This document shows, piece by piece, positions 42,839 to 51,520 of a DNA stretch of 64,000 nt (positions are counted from its first letter, which is position 1; the number at the start of each line of letters is the position of its first letter). The notes below the pieces were generated by a model, which ran no database searches, had not been told where the DNA came from, and saw only the letters and a list, made by a program, of their open reading frames with translations. Source of the DNA: Halioglobus maricola (GTDB taxonomy: Bacteria; Pseudomonadota; Gammaproteobacteria; Pseudomonadales; Halieaceae). The stretch covers positions 4,044,501 through 4,108,500 of the forward strand of contig NZ_CP036422.1 of assembly GCF_009388985.1 (NCBI RefSeq). The letters are read 5' to 3'. The translations under genes and the position numbers were made by a program.

Positions 42839-42958
42839 GCTGCTGCTTCAATTCTCTATTATGAACCCGCTATTCTTCCACACTTTGCCGCCCCAGAGAA
42901 ATTTACTAGCCAGCCGCGCCGCGCTATATTGGCGCCCCTTTACGCGGAGCCCACCACA

Positions 42959-43615
42959 ATGGCCCTGGCAATCTTCGACCTCGACAACACCCTTCTCGGC
43001 GGCGATAGCGACTATCTCTGGGGTCAATTCGTGTGTGAAAAGGGCATTGTCGACGGTGCGGATTTTGCGGCGCGCAACGAGCAGTTCTACCGCGACTACC
43101 AGACCGGGCAGCTCGACATACAGGCCTACCTGCGCTTCGCCCTGGGGCCACTGAAGGATCAAGCTGCAGAGACCCTGCAAGCCTGGCATGCGCAATTTAT
43201 GACTGAAAAAATCCAGCCGATCATGCTTGCCAAAGCTGAGCTATTGCTGGCACGTCATCGCGAGCGGGGCGACACCTTGCTGGTCATTACTGCCACCAAC
43301 CGTTTTATCACCGAACCCATCGTACAGGCCCTGGGAATAGCAGACCTGCTGGCGTGCGAGGCAGAAGTCGTCGACGGGCTATACACCGGCGAACCAACAG
43401 GGGTCCCAAGTTACCAGGAAGGGAAAGTCACCCGCCTGCACGCGTGGCTGGAAGACCGGGATGTGTCCATGGAGGGAGCCTACTTCTACAGCGACTCGGT
43501 GAATGATCTGGCCCTGCTTCGGGAAGTAGACAGGCCTGTGGCTGTAGACCCGGACGCCGCCTTGCTAGCGGAAGCTCGCAAGGCCGACTGGCCGGTAATT
43601 TCACTGCGTAACTAG
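42959..43615 (+). CDS. HAD-superfamily phosphatase (subfamily IB, PSPase-like)
   Basis: A 218-residue haloacid dehalogenase-type phosphatase. Motif I is FDLDNTLLGGDS (nucleophile and acid/base Asp), motif II is VITATNRFI, Lys of motif III lies in QEGKVTRLHAWL, and motif IV is YFYSDSVNDLALL. The start is the ATG at 42959, eight bases after GGAG. Genes of this subfamily lie divergently next to rppH in Pseudomonas as well. The substrate may be a phosphoserine-like or histidinol-phosphate-like metabolite, but cannot be assigned. Confidence 0.88.
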   Translation: MALAIFDLDNTLLGGDSDYLWGQFVCEKGIVDGADFAARNEQFYRDYQTGQLDIQAYLRFALGPLKDQAAETLQAWHAQFMTEKIQPIMLAKAELLLARHRERGDTLLVITATNRFITEPIVQALGIADLLACEAEVVDGLYTGEPTGVPSYQEGKVTRLHAWLEDRDVSMEGAYFYSDSVNDLALLREVDRPVAVDPDAALLAEARKADWPVISLRN

Positions 43616-43640
43616 AACATCGAGTAGAGCGCCGCGCGTC

Positions 43641-44825
43641 TCAATCTGACTTAACTGCGAACACCGCCTTGAGATACTCCGTTTCCGGAATGGCCGGATG
43701 AATGGGGTGATCTGGCCCCTGAGCGCCCTGCTCTACCACCCGCAACTGACACCCTGCACGCACTGCCGCCTGCTGCATCGCGCCGATCAGGTCGGCCTGC
43801 GCTAAATGCATGGAACATGAACCCGCCACCAGCAGCCCGCCGGGGCGCAGCAATCTCAAGCCCAACTCATTGATCCGGCGGTAGGCGGTAATCCCTTTCT
43901 TGATGTCCTTGCGTCGCTGAATAAACGCCGGCGGATCGAGAATAACGACATCGTAGGCCAGGCCCTCATCGATCATCTGCTTCATGGTTTCCGGGGCAGA
44001 CCCCTGGCGCACTGAAACCTTGTCAACAAGACCGTTCAGCGCGGCATTGCTGAGCACACCCTCAAGCGCAGGCCCCGAACTGTCCAGACAGCAGACCTCG
44101 GACGCGCCGAACGCACCTGCCTGGATTCCCCAGCCGCCGATATAGCTATAGACATCCAGCACCGACTTGCCTGCGACCCAGGGAGCCAGCCGGGCCCGAG
44201 CCATACGGTGATCGTAAAACCAGCCAGTCTTCTGACCACCATGGACTGGCGCCATGAAGTGCACACCGTTCTCTTCCAGCGAGACCTGCTCAGGCACGCT
44301 GCCCGACACGACTTCAATGTCGTCAGCCAGCCCCTTCTCACGCCTGCTGCGACTATCCCCTCGCAGCAGGACACCGGCCGGCTTAAGCACCTCTACCAGA
44401 GCCGCCACCACAAGCTCGCTGTAACGCTCTATGCCACTGTTATTCAGCTGCACCACCGCGTAGTCACCAAACCGGTCGATAACCACGCCCGGCAGACCGT
44501 CACTGTCACCGTATACCAGACGATAATAGGGTTGGGGGAACGCCGCCTGGCGAATCGCCAGGGCGGAGCGAATGCGGCTTTCAAGCAATGCGCTATCGAA
44601 AGGGGTATCGGTGGAAGCGTACAACCTGGCGCAGATCAGCGCCTGTGGCTCCATATAGGCACTGCCCAGCAGCTTACCGTCAGTGGCGCGCACGCGCACC
44701 GAATCGCCCGCCTGATATTGGCCCAGGCTATTGACCGCGCTGTCGATTTCGTTGGAATAAACCCAGAGATGGCCGCCGCGCAGGCGCCGGTCGGCGCCTT
44801 TGCGCAAATAGAGATCAGCAGTCAT
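43641..44825 (-). CDS. rlmI: 23S rRNA m5C1962 methyltransferase RlmI
   Basis: A 394-residue SAM-dependent methyltransferase. The N-terminal PUA-like domain (about 1-75, YLRKGADRRLRGGHLWVYSNEID) is followed by a middle beta domain (YGDSDGLPGVVIDRFGD) and a Rossmann domain with VLDVYSYIGGWGIQAGAFGA (SAM site), VILDPPAFIQRRKD and the cysteine-containing GSCSMHL. This matches RlmI/YccW. It is the gene downstream of gcvH, 12 bases away. Confidence 0.9.
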   Translation of the reverse strand: MTADLYLRKGADRRLRGGHLWVYSNEIDSAVNSLGQYQAGDSVRVRATDGKLLGSAYMEPQALICARLYASTDTPFDSALLESRIRSALAIRQAAFPQPYYRLVYGDSDGLPGVVIDRFGDYAVVQLNNSGIERYSELVVAALVEVLKPAGVLLRGDSRSRREKGLADDIEVVSGSVPEQVSLEENGVHFMAPVHGGQKTGWFYDHRMARARLAPWVAGKSVLDVYSYIGGWGIQAGAFGASEVCCLDSSGPALEGVLSNAALNGLVDKVSVRQGSAPETMKQMIDEGLAYDVVILDPPAFIQRRKDIKKGITAYRRINELGLRLLRPGGLLVAGSCSMHLAQADLIGAMQQAAVRAGCQLRVVEQGAQGPDHPIHPAIPETEYLKAVFAVKSD

Positions 44826-44837
44826 CGGGGAAGAAGA

Positions 44838-45230
44838 TCAGTCTTCTTCGTCGCACTTCGCCTGGTAATCCTCTGCGCTTAGCAGCGCCTCCAGCTCACT
44901 AGTGTCCGAAGGCTGCAACTTAAAGAACCAGCCATCGTTGTAGGGATCGGCATTGACAGTTTCAGGTTCATCTTCCAGTTGCTCATTGACGGCAATGACT
45001 TCACCGGCAACCGGCGCATAGATGTCTGAAGCCGCCTTGACCGACTCGACAACACCGGCCTCATCACCAGCGGCAAGGGTAGCGCCAGGGTCCGGCAACT
45101 CGACAAAGACAACATCGCCGAGGGCTTCCTGGGCATGGGCAGATACGCCCACGGTAACCGTACCGTCTTCTTCAAGACGGGCCCACTCGTGGCTGGCTGC
45201 GTACTTCAGTTCGGCGGGAGTCTGGCTCAT
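44838..45230 (-). CDS. gcvH: Glycine cleavage system H protein
   Basis: A 130-residue lipoyl carrier that shuttles the aminomethyl group between the P, T and L proteins. The lipoylation site is Lys65 in VVESVKAASDIYAPV; the N-terminus LKYAASHEWARLEEDGTVTVGVS and DPYNDGWFFKLQPSD are also typical. gcvT and gcvP are not adjacent, unlike the gcvTHP operon of E. coli, although the neighbouring ubiI-ubiH-pepP order is the same as beside the E. coli operon. So gcvH is either a relic of that locus or one of two copies. Confidence 0.95.
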   Translation of the reverse strand: MSQTPAELKYAASHEWARLEEDGTVTVGVSAHAQEALGDVVFVELPDPGATLAAGDEAGVVESVKAASDIYAPVAGEVIAVNEQLEDEPETVNADPYNDGWFFKLQPSDTSELEALLSAEDYQAKCDEED

Positions 45231-45311
45231 GGGGCTTCCTCGATAAATATCAGATAGTGGCCACGGGGGCGCTCAGCGGCTAATTCTAGCGGGGCGCAGA
45301 GGAAACTCAAC

Positions 45312-46535
45312 CTATATACCCATCGCATGCCGCATCAATCGTCGCTTCAGGGGCGCAATACTGCCCACGCCGCGCATCCCGGCATTGCGCAACCAGCGCA
45401 CCGGCGGTGAGCGATCGGCGAACAGACGCTTGAATCCATCCATTGCGCCCATCATCAACAAATTCTCGCCTTTGCGCTGGCGTTGATAGCGAGCCAGCAC
45501 CTCAGTCGAACCCGGCGAGAGGCCCGCGCTGCGCGCCCGCAACAGCTCCCCGGCGAGGGCTTCAACGTCCAGCAAGCCGAGGTTAATGCCCTGCCCTGCC
45601 AGCGGATGGATGGTGTGAGCGGCATCGGCTACAAGCGCGACCCCCGGCTGCACATAATCCACGGCGTGGCGCTGGCGCAGCGGGAAAGCGAAGCGCCTTG
45701 ATACACCGACGACGCCACCGAGACCATGCTCAAACGCCGCACTGAGCTCGGCGCAAAAAGCCTCGTCTTCCATAGCCATAAGTGGGTCCACGCGATCGTT
45801 TTCCAGCGACCAAACAATGGAACACAGATGAGAGCCCTCCTCACCAGGCAGTGGCAACAAGGCCAGCGGCCCGGTGGGGAGAAAGCGCTGCCAAGCCGTC
45901 TGTTGGTGCGCCTCAGCCAGCGCCACCGTGGCGACAATCGCCTGATGTCCGTAGTCCCACTCACGGGTGGTGTAATCCATCAGCGAGCGGATTCGGGACA
46001 GGGCGCCATCCGCCCCGACAACAAGCTCGGCCTCTATTTCCTTGACCGGGCCATCGCCATTCTCCAATTGCAAGATCACATGGCCATCGTCCCCACGGTG
46101 ACAATCTGCAACGCGCTCTGGGCTCAGACAGCTGACATCAGACGCAGCCAACACCTGCTCAAGCAGCGCATCCACAACCGCCCGGTTCTCGACAATATGG
46201 CCCAGTGCCGGCACACCCAGCTCGGAAGCATCGAACTCGATACGGCCGGTTCCATCGCCATCCCACACCGTCATATGTCGGTAGGCGCAGCTGCGGTAGG
46301 CCTCTATTGCACTCCGAGCGCCCAGGCTTTCGAGAAAACGGATCGACTGCGGCGTCAGTGCACTCACCCTGGCATCGAAGTCATTCAGCCCGGCCGAAGC
46401 GGGCAGTTCTCGCCGCTGCATAGGCTGAGCTTCAATCACAGCAATGCGATAGCCGCTGCCGGAAAGCGCCAACGCCATGGCTGAACCGGCTATCCCTGCA
46501 CCCACAATGACAATATCGAACTGCTGCCTGGCCAT
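45312..46535 (-). CDS. ubiI: FAD-dependent ubiquinone-biosynthesis hydroxylase, UbiI type
   Basis: About 407 residues, start at the ATG at 46535 (MARQQFDIVIVGAGIAGSAMALAL); a longer upstream start would overlap ubiH by 40 bases. FAD motifs: the dinucleotide loop GAGIAGS, the DG motif VVGADGALSRIR and the GD motif VALVADAAHTIHPLAGQGINLGLLD. It is a flavoprotein monooxygenase of the UbiH/UbiF/UbiI group that hydroxylates the ubiquinone ring. UbiI is chosen by synteny with pepP-ubiH-ubiI; UbiF-like activity cannot be excluded. Confidence 0.85.
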   Translation of the reverse strand: MARQQFDIVIVGAGIAGSAMALALSGSGYRIAVIEAQPMQRRELPASAGLNDFDARVSALTPQSIRFLESLGARSAIEAYRSCAYRHMTVWDGDGTGRIEFDASELGVPALGHIVENRAVVDALLEQVLAASDVSCLSPERVADCHRGDDGHVILQLENGDGPVKEIEAELVVGADGALSRIRSLMDYTTREWDYGHQAIVATVALAEAHQQTAWQRFLPTGPLALLPLPGEEGSHLCSIVWSLENDRVDPLMAMEDEAFCAELSAAFEHGLGGVVGVSRRFAFPLRQRHAVDYVQPGVALVADAAHTIHPLAGQGINLGLLDVEALAGELLRARSAGLSPGSTEVLARYQRQRKGENLLMMGAMDGFKRLFADRSPPVRWLRNAGMRGVGSIAPLKRRLMRHAMGI

Positions 46536-46539
46536 TTCG

Positions 46540-47778
46540 CTATTCCCCCAGCGCCGCGACACCCGCGGCCTGATTGACAAACTCCCGCTTCAGGGCCGGC
46601 AGAAAATCGAGCCCCGAAAGAGCCAGGTCTCGGGCGAGCCCAAGCAATGGATCGGCCTGCATGAACAGGGCCGGAAGACGATCACTGAATTCGATGGTGC
46701 GCTGCTGGTCTGCCTGCTGTAAGCGCTCATAGCGCTGCAGCACATTCAAATCGCCCAGGCCCTCGCCCTCCTCAACCGCCCCGGCGAGCACCCGCGCCAG
46801 CTCTGCCACGTCGCGCAAGGCGAGGTTGTAGCCCTGGCCTGCCACAGGGTGCAGGGCGTGCGCCGCATTGCCCATGACGACAACGCCCTGACGCACTTGT
46901 TCCGGACAGTGAACAAGCGACAAGGGATAGCTGTGGCGCTCACCAACCCGGGTGAGCCTGCCAAGCCGATACCCAAAACGAGCCTGCAGGCGGGACAGAA
47001 ACTCTTCGTCACTGCTCGCCATAAGCTCCGCGCCCTCTTCTGGGGACACCGTCCAAACCAGGGCGCTGCGGTGGCGAGCCTCACTCACCGCCGGAAGCGG
47101 AAGCATGGCCAGCGGGCCGAGGGAAGTGAACCGCTCATAGGCACGCCCTTCGTGAGGCTGCGCAGTGGCGATATTGGCAATCAGGGCCTGTTGCCGGTAG
47201 GGCTTCTCGCTGACAGCGACGCCCAGCGACTCGCGCAGGCCCGAGGCTGCCCCATCGGCCACCACCAGCAGCGAAGCGCTCAATTCGCCACCCTGCTCAC
47301 CGGCCAACTCAAGCCTCACACCATCGGTGCCGGTTTTCGCCGCCAGGACCTTACAGGGGCTGCGCACCTCGACCCGGCCCTGCTGGTACAAGGCCTGAAT
47401 CAGCGCATTACCCAGCCAGGCGTTTTCAACGACATAGCCAAGCGCTTCCCAACTGTGACTCGCGGTATCCATCAGGGTGCTGCCAAAACGGCCGCGACTG
47501 GAGACATGAATAGTCTCGATCGGGCACAGGTATTGCGCCAGGCTGGGCCACAGCCCTATCTGCTCATAAATCAGGCGGCTGCTATAACTGAGCGCGGTCG
47601 AACGCGCATCAAAGGCAGGATGATACGCCGGGCGATGCCCTGGCTCGGGCTGCGGGAAAGGGAAGCCCTCAATAAGGCAGATACTGACGTCCGCCGGAAG
47701 GCTATGAGCGAGATGCATGGCGAGACTGATCCCGACCATGCCACCTCCGGCGATAACAATGTCCCGGTGCTCGACCAC
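46540..47778 (-). CDS. ubiH: 2-octaprenyl-6-methoxyphenol hydroxylase UbiH
   Basis: A 412-residue FAD monooxygenase acting in ubiquinone biosynthesis. Motifs: IVIAGGGMVGISLAMHLA (FAD loop), VVADGAASGLRESLG (DG motif) and VVVMGNAAHALHPVAGQGYNLALRD (GD motif). The start is GTG at 47778. It lies three bases after pepP, which supports UbiH over its paralogue UbiI. It is separated by four bases from the ubiI start. Both genes and pepP are one operon with ygfB. Confidence 0.88.
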   Translation of the reverse strand: MVEHRDIVIAGGGMVGISLAMHLAHSLPADVSICLIEGFPFPQPEPGHRPAYHPAFDARSTALSYSSRLIYEQIGLWPSLAQYLCPIETIHVSSRGRFGSTLMDTASHSWEALGYVVENAWLGNALIQALYQQGRVEVRSPCKVLAAKTGTDGVRLELAGEQGGELSASLLVVADGAASGLRESLGVAVSEKPYRQQALIANIATAQPHEGRAYERFTSLGPLAMLPLPAVSEARHRSALVWTVSPEEGAELMASSDEEFLSRLQARFGYRLGRLTRVGERHSYPLSLVHCPEQVRQGVVVMGNAAHALHPVAGQGYNLALRDVAELARVLAGAVEEGEGLGDLNVLQRYERLQQADQQRTIEFSDRLPALFMQADPLLGLARDLALSGLDFLPALKREFVNQAAGVAALGE

Positions 47779-47781
47779 CGG

Positions 47782-49095
47782 TCAGCTCGCCATCAAGGCT
47801 TCAATGCCCGCCACGCTGCGGGGCACCGCATCCGTGAGAATTTCACATCCGTCCTGGGTCACCAGCACATTGTCCTCTATGCGAATGCCAATTCCACGCC
47901 ATTTACGTGGCACACTGGCGTTGTCAGGGGACACATAAATTCCGGGTTCGATCGTCATTACCATCCCCGGCTCCAGCACGCGCCACTCCTCACCGACCCG
48001 ATAATCACCCACATCGTGCACATCCAGGCCAAGCCAATGGCCGACCTTGTGCATGTAAAATTCACGGTAGGCCTGTGACGCTATCAGCGCGTCCACGTCG
48101 CCATCCAGCAAGCCCAGCTCTACCAGGCCGCCGGTAATCGCCCGAACACTGGCATCGTGGGACTGATTGAAGTGGTTGCCAGCGCGTACCTGCTCGATTG
48201 CGGCGCTATGGCCAGCAAGCACGACCTCATACAGCGCACGCTGTTCTGGGGAAAATCTGCCCGAGACAGGAAAGGTACGGCTCACATCGGCAGCGTAGTA
48301 TTCGAACTCACAGCCCGCGTCGACCAGCACAAGGTCGCCCTCTCGCATCCGGGCGCTGTTCTCCACATAGTGCAGGGTACAGGCATTGCGGCCACTGCCG
48401 ACAATACTCAGATAAGCTGGATGACGAGCACCGCCGCGGACAAATTCATGGTGCAGCTCACCCTCCAACTCGTACTCGAACTGATCGGGTTCGCAGAACC
48501 TCATGATCCGGCGATGAGCAGCGGCGGTGATCTCTCCCGCACGGCGCATGATGCGCTGCTCGGCTGCGCTCTTGATCAGGCGCAGGTCGTGCAGCATGTG
48601 ATCGAGATCGGTGAACTCGCCGGGGGGTACCGCACCGGTGGATTCCTTGGAACGTATGGTGTTCACCCAATCCATAATCTGCTGATCAAAGCGGGAGCTG
48701 CGCCCCATGGAGTAGTAAACGCGCTCCCGCCCCTCAATCAGGCCGGGCAGTATGTCGTCAACGTCACCCACAGGAAACGCATCGTCAGCGCCGAAGCGAC
48801 GGCACAGCCCATCGGGACCCGCTCGCTGGCCGTGCCAGAGTTCGGACTGTGGGTCACGCTCCGGGCAAAAGACCACGTATTCCCCGTGCTCTCGGCCGGG
48901 AATGAGCACCAGCACCGAGTCGGGTTCCTGAAAGCCTGAAAGATAGTAGAAATCGCTGTCCTGACGGAACGAATATTCAGTGTCGCGGCTGCGTAATTGC
49001 TGCCGCGCAGAGGGGATGATGGCGATACTGTTTGGCTCCATAAGGGCCATCAAATTGCGCCGGCGACGCTTGTATTCGCTATTGCTGATTTTCAT
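47782..49095 (-). CDS. pepP: Xaa-Pro aminopeptidase P
   Basis: A 437-residue metallopeptidase removing N-terminal residues before proline. The N-terminal domain has IAIIPSARQQLRSRDTEYSF and FYYLSGF. The catalytic pita-bread domain carries the dinuclear metal ligands: VLVDAGCEFEYYAADVSRTFPV (two Asp), HKVGHWLGLDVHDVG (His), TIEPGIY (Glu) and GIRIEDNVL (Glu). All are present, so the enzyme should be active. It follows ygfB by 18 bases. Confidence 0.95.
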   Translation of the reverse strand: MKISNSEYKRRRRNLMALMEPNSIAIIPSARQQLRSRDTEYSFRQDSDFYYLSGFQEPDSVLVLIPGREHGEYVVFCPERDPQSELWHGQRAGPDGLCRRFGADDAFPVGDVDDILPGLIEGRERVYYSMGRSSRFDQQIMDWVNTIRSKESTGAVPPGEFTDLDHMLHDLRLIKSAAEQRIMRRAGEITAAAHRRIMRFCEPDQFEYELEGELHHEFVRGGARHPAYLSIVGSGRNACTLHYVENSARMREGDLVLVDAGCEFEYYAADVSRTFPVSGRFSPEQRALYEVVLAGHSAAIEQVRAGNHFNQSHDASVRAITGGLVELGLLDGDVDALIASQAYREFYMHKVGHWLGLDVHDVGDYRVGEEWRVLEPGMVMTIEPGIYVSPDNASVPRKWRGIGIRIEDNVLVTQDGCEILTDAVPRSVAGIEALMAS

Positions 49096-49113
49096 GCGCG
49101 ACGATCCGCTGAG

Positions 49114-49686
49114 CTAGTGCAACTGAGGTTCAGGAGCCTCAGGACCATCGACCCGGCTGTCCATGAACAGGTTGAGCACCGCAAAGCGCAGATATTCCAC
49201 AATCTCGGTGTAGCTGCCCTCCGACTCTTCCTCCTCTGCGTCGTCATCGATGGAAGCCTCGGCGATAGCTGCCATATCGCGCAGAATTTCGCTGCTGTCC
49301 TGACCCACCTGGCGCTGGTTAGCCTGCGCAAAACCGGCCAGAAAACCATTGCACCATCGCGCGAGCTCGCCCGTGCGCGAGCTGATCTCGACCTCGTCGT
49401 CCGGCAACAAGGGGTGAAAATCGAACTCCTCGTCTTCCAGCGCCTCAGCGCTGACTTTGTAGAGTTGCAACACCTGCCCTGCCAGTTCGCCATGCAAACT
49501 GACCTCCAGCGCCTGTTGCAGCTGAGCGAGGCCCGCTTCAGCTTCCGCCGGCGCTCCGGCAGCCAACAGGCCGCAAAGGCAGCCGTGTAGTTGTGACGGG
49601 GAGTTGTCGAGTCCCTGTTCCAGCAAGTGGTTGGCAACTTCATCAAAATCGAATACAAAGTTGCCGCTGTCGTGATCGTCGAACAT
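49114..49686 (-). CDS. ygfB: YgfB/UPF0149-family protein
   Basis: About 190 residues, start at the ATG at 49686 (MFDDHDSGNFVFDFDEVANHLL). It is an acidic all-helical protein with SQLHGCLCGLLAAGA, WCNGFLAGFA and EIVEYLRFAVLNLF, the typical UPF0149 signatures. The position as first gene of ygfB-pepP-ubiH-ubiI is conserved. In Pseudomonas aeruginosa YgfB represses the alpA-dependent programme and affects beta-lactam resistance; whether that applies here is unknown. Confidence 0.9.
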   Translation of the reverse strand: MFDDHDSGNFVFDFDEVANHLLEQGLDNSPSQLHGCLCGLLAAGAPAEAEAGLAQLQQALEVSLHGELAGQVLQLYKVSAEALEDEEFDFHPLLPDDEVEISSRTGELARWCNGFLAGFAQANQRQVGQDSSEILRDMAAIAEASIDDDAEEEESEGSYTEIVEYLRFAVLNLFMDSRVDGPEAPEPQLH

Positions 49687-49835
49687 GTCTGGTTCTCGAG
49701 GTGCGCTGCCTACAGTTACAGCCGTTTGCAACAATGTCGGGCAGGCTATTGATTTTCATTGCTTTTACTTCGTTGACGGCTGTGCGAAGCGCCCTTATAG
49801 TAAAGTCCCAATCAAGCTAACACCAGTATAACTCC

Positions 49836-50036
49836 ATGGCGGATAAGCAACTGCAGGATCTGGAACAGAAAATCGACCAGTTAATCGAGCTGTGCAAGGA
49901 GTTGAACCGGGAAAACCAGGCCTTGAAGGCGGAGAATGCCGGTTGGCTGGCAGAGCGCCAGGACCTGATCGACAAGAACGAGCTCGCGCGCTCAAAGGTC
50001 GAAGCCATGATCAACCGCCTGCGCACAATGGAGTGA
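49836..50036 (+). CDS. ZapB-like coiled-coil protein (TIGR02449 type)
   Basis: A 66-residue protein that is almost entirely a coiled coil (LQDLEQKIDQLIELCKELNRE, NQALKAENAGWLAERQDLIDKNELARSKVEAMINRLR). This matches the small TIGR02449 family found directly before zapA in gammaproteobacteria. By analogy with ZapB it may join ZapA and the FtsZ ring, but that is inference. It ends four bases before zapA and is divergent from ygfB. Confidence 0.88.
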   Translation: MADKQLQDLEQKIDQLIELCKELNRENQALKAENAGWLAERQDLIDKNELARSKVEAMINRLRTME

Positions 50037-50040
50037 TCCC

Positions 50041-50367
50041 GTGAACCAGCCCAACACCGTCACGGTAAAAATTCTCGACAAAGACTACCAGGTCGCCTGC
50101 CCGCCAGAGCAGGAAGCCGAACTCGTGGTCTCTGCAAAATACCTGGACAAACAGATGCGCAGCATCCGTGAGACCGGCAAAGTCATCGGCCTTGAGCGCA
50201 TCGCGGTCATGGCCGCCCTGAATATCAGCTATGAATTGCTACAGGCCTCCGAGGGTGGCGACGGCAAGCTGGACATTGCCCCAGACCCCGCGCCAGAGGC
50301 GGTTACCAGCCTCAACCGCAAACTTGACGACGCCCTTTACCAGCTCCGCCAACTAGAAATCGGCTGA
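50041..50367 (+). CDS. zapA: Cell division protein ZapA
   Basis: A 108-residue ZapA that cross-links FtsZ filaments and stabilises the Z ring. It has the compact N-terminal domain (TVKILDKDYQVACPPEQEAELVVSAKYLD) with RETGKVIGLERIAVMAALNISYELL and then a C-terminal coiled coil. GTG at 50041 is the start. The order zapB-like, zapA, 6S RNA, fau is conserved in gammaproteobacteria. Confidence 0.93.
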   Translation: MNQPNTVTVKILDKDYQVACPPEQEAELVVSAKYLDKQMRSIRETGKVIGLERIAVMAALNISYELLQASEGGDGKLDIAPDPAPEAVTSLNRKLDDALYQLRQLEIG

Positions 50368-50421
50368 CCCCATTCTTACTTTGGCCTGAAATTCAAGGGC
50401 GCATCACAGCTATCGAGTGCG

Positions 50422-50427
50422 TATAAT
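50422..50427 (+). promoter_or_regulatory. -10 element of the 6S RNA promoter
   Basis: TATAAT is a perfect -10 hexamer in the 66-base gap between zapA and the 6S RNA. No good -35 lies 16-18 bases upstream. Transcription would begin near 50434. Confidence 0.6.
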
Positions 50428-50433
50428 CGCCTC

Positions 50434-50616
50434 CGGATCCCTGGCGTATGCGCCAGGCAGACAGTCCTCGAGCCGATAAATTTGTATCAGGGGGCTTCCA
50501 GCCATTGTTGGTGTGCAAGTCCGGCGCGACCGGAAAGCCTTATACAGTGCGGGGGCCTCCACCTTGAACCATCGGGTTCAAGGGCAGTGCTGTCAGCGGT
50601 ACGCCGGGAATCTCTT
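50434..50616 (+). ncRNA. ssrS: 6S RNA (ssrS)
   Basis: The stretch of about 183 bases has clear 6S RNA identity. GAGCCGAT (around 50470) corresponds to the 5' segment of the E. coli RNA, and CACCTTGAAC...GGGTTCAAGGG (around 50560-50585) is nearly identical to the 3' segment. The ends can pair (GGATCCCTGGCGTATGC with GCGGTACGCCGGGAATC), forming the closing stem around the central bubble that mimics an open promoter. 6S RNA sequesters sigma-70 RNA polymerase in stationary phase. Its position between zapA and fau is the conserved one. Exact ends are estimates. Confidence 0.9.
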
Positions 50617-50622
50617 TTCATC

Positions 50623-51207
50623 ATGTCTTCAATCGCCTCTACAAAAACTGCATTACGCCAGGACCTCAGGGCCGCCAGGCGCCAACTGCCGGATGCGGCA
50701 AGAGCCGAAGCAACGCAGCAACTGGCGCTGCATATCACCCGGCTCCCCGGGTGGCAGAGCTTCCAGGGCATTGCGCTCTATCTGGCCACAGACGGGGAGA
50801 TTGACACATCAGCGATCTCGGAACTCGTTCTTGCCGCGGGCAAGCGCCTGTACTTGCCCGTTGTTGCCGAAGGCGGAACACTGGAATTTGCCCGCTGGGG
50901 TGGTACCACCAAAGGCACACAACTTAATCGATACGGGATTCGCGAACCGGATACTCACAGCCCTCGTATCGCCACCGAGGCGCTGGACTGTATCTGCTTG
51001 CCGCTGGTTGGCTGGAGCACTGACGGCTCAAGGCTGGGCATGGGGGGCGGTTATTACGATCGCACGCTGGCGAATGCAACTGGACCGATCAAAACAGGGC
51101 TGGGGTTCGAATTGCAGCGGCAGGAAACCCTGCCCAGGGAAAGTTGGGACGTACGGTTAGATTTTGTCGCCACCGAAACGAATCTCTACTCCTGCAAAGA
51201 GCAGTAA
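50623..51207 (+). CDS. fau: 5-formyltetrahydrofolate cyclo-ligase
   Basis: A 194-residue enzyme (ygfA/fau) converting 5-formyl-THF to 5,10-methenyl-THF with ATP. The start is the ATG at 50623, seven bases after the 6S RNA, so the two are co-transcribed and 6S RNA would be released by processing. Landmarks: KTALRQDLRAARRQL, LYLPVV, the substrate/ATP region GTQLNRYGIREP, and the signature LPLVGWSTDGSRLGMGGGYYDRTL. Confidence 0.93.
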   Translation: MSSIASTKTALRQDLRAARRQLPDAARAEATQQLALHITRLPGWQSFQGIALYLATDGEIDTSAISELVLAAGKRLYLPVVAEGGTLEFARWGGTTKGTQLNRYGIREPDTHSPRIATEALDCICLPLVGWSTDGSRLGMGGGYYDRTLANATGPIKTGLGFELQRQETLPRESWDVRLDFVATETNLYSCKEQ

Positions 51208-51224
51208 ATTCACGGGCCGAGAAA

Positions 51225-51371
51225 TCAGTCCCGGATTATTACTCCGGCCTGTAGTTCTGAAGCAGGTGCAGCGACAGTGTTGTTCGCGGCCATGGGCAAC
51301 ATCAGGGTTACCACAACGCCCATTCCGAACACAGCCATCAGTACCAACATCAGGTCAGGTTTGCTTTTCAC
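51225..51371 (-). CDS. 48-residue single-span membrane protein
   Basis: GTG at 51371 opens a 48-codon frame: MKSKPDLMLVLMAVFGMGVV, then VTLMLPMAANNTVAAPASEL and VIIRD. The N-terminus is basic, followed by one hydrophobic helix of about 18 residues and a short polar tail, so it is an inner-membrane microprotein with the C-terminus probably outside. AAGAGAG lies about ten bases before the start. It sits in the 313-base gap between fau and ilvA, which otherwise holds only an inverted repeat. I recall similar tiny proteins in related gammaproteobacteria, but no function. Confidence 0.55.
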   Translation of the reverse strand: MKSKPDLMLVLMAVFGMGVVVTLMLPMAANNTVAAPASELQAGVIIRD

Positions 51372-51456
51372 GCTTGTATCACTCTCTTATTTGCTACGGG
51401 TGCGGCTTTCTCACGAAGCCGTCACTGTTCTTATCGTTAGCCTGAGCAACGACTAA

Positions 51457-51479
51457 CTTTTGTGATTATTTCACAAAAG
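51457..51479. promoter_or_regulatory. Perfect inverted repeat between ilvA and the microprotein gene
   Basis: CTTTTGTGA (51457-51465) and TCACAAAAG (51471-51479) are a perfect nine-base inverted repeat with a five-base TTATT loop. It lies 42 bases past the ilvA stop and ~86 bases before the microprotein start. It resembles a CRP site but has five, not six, central bases. It may be an operator or a weak terminator hairpin. Confidence 0.4.
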
Positions 51480-51520
51480 CCATGAATGTCCAGAGTATGA
51501 CCAAAAAAAGCAGGGATATT

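Noticed and set aside
51457..51479. CRP binding site (TGTGA...TCACA)
   Set aside because: The half-sites are perfect, but the centre has five bases instead of the six required for CRP.
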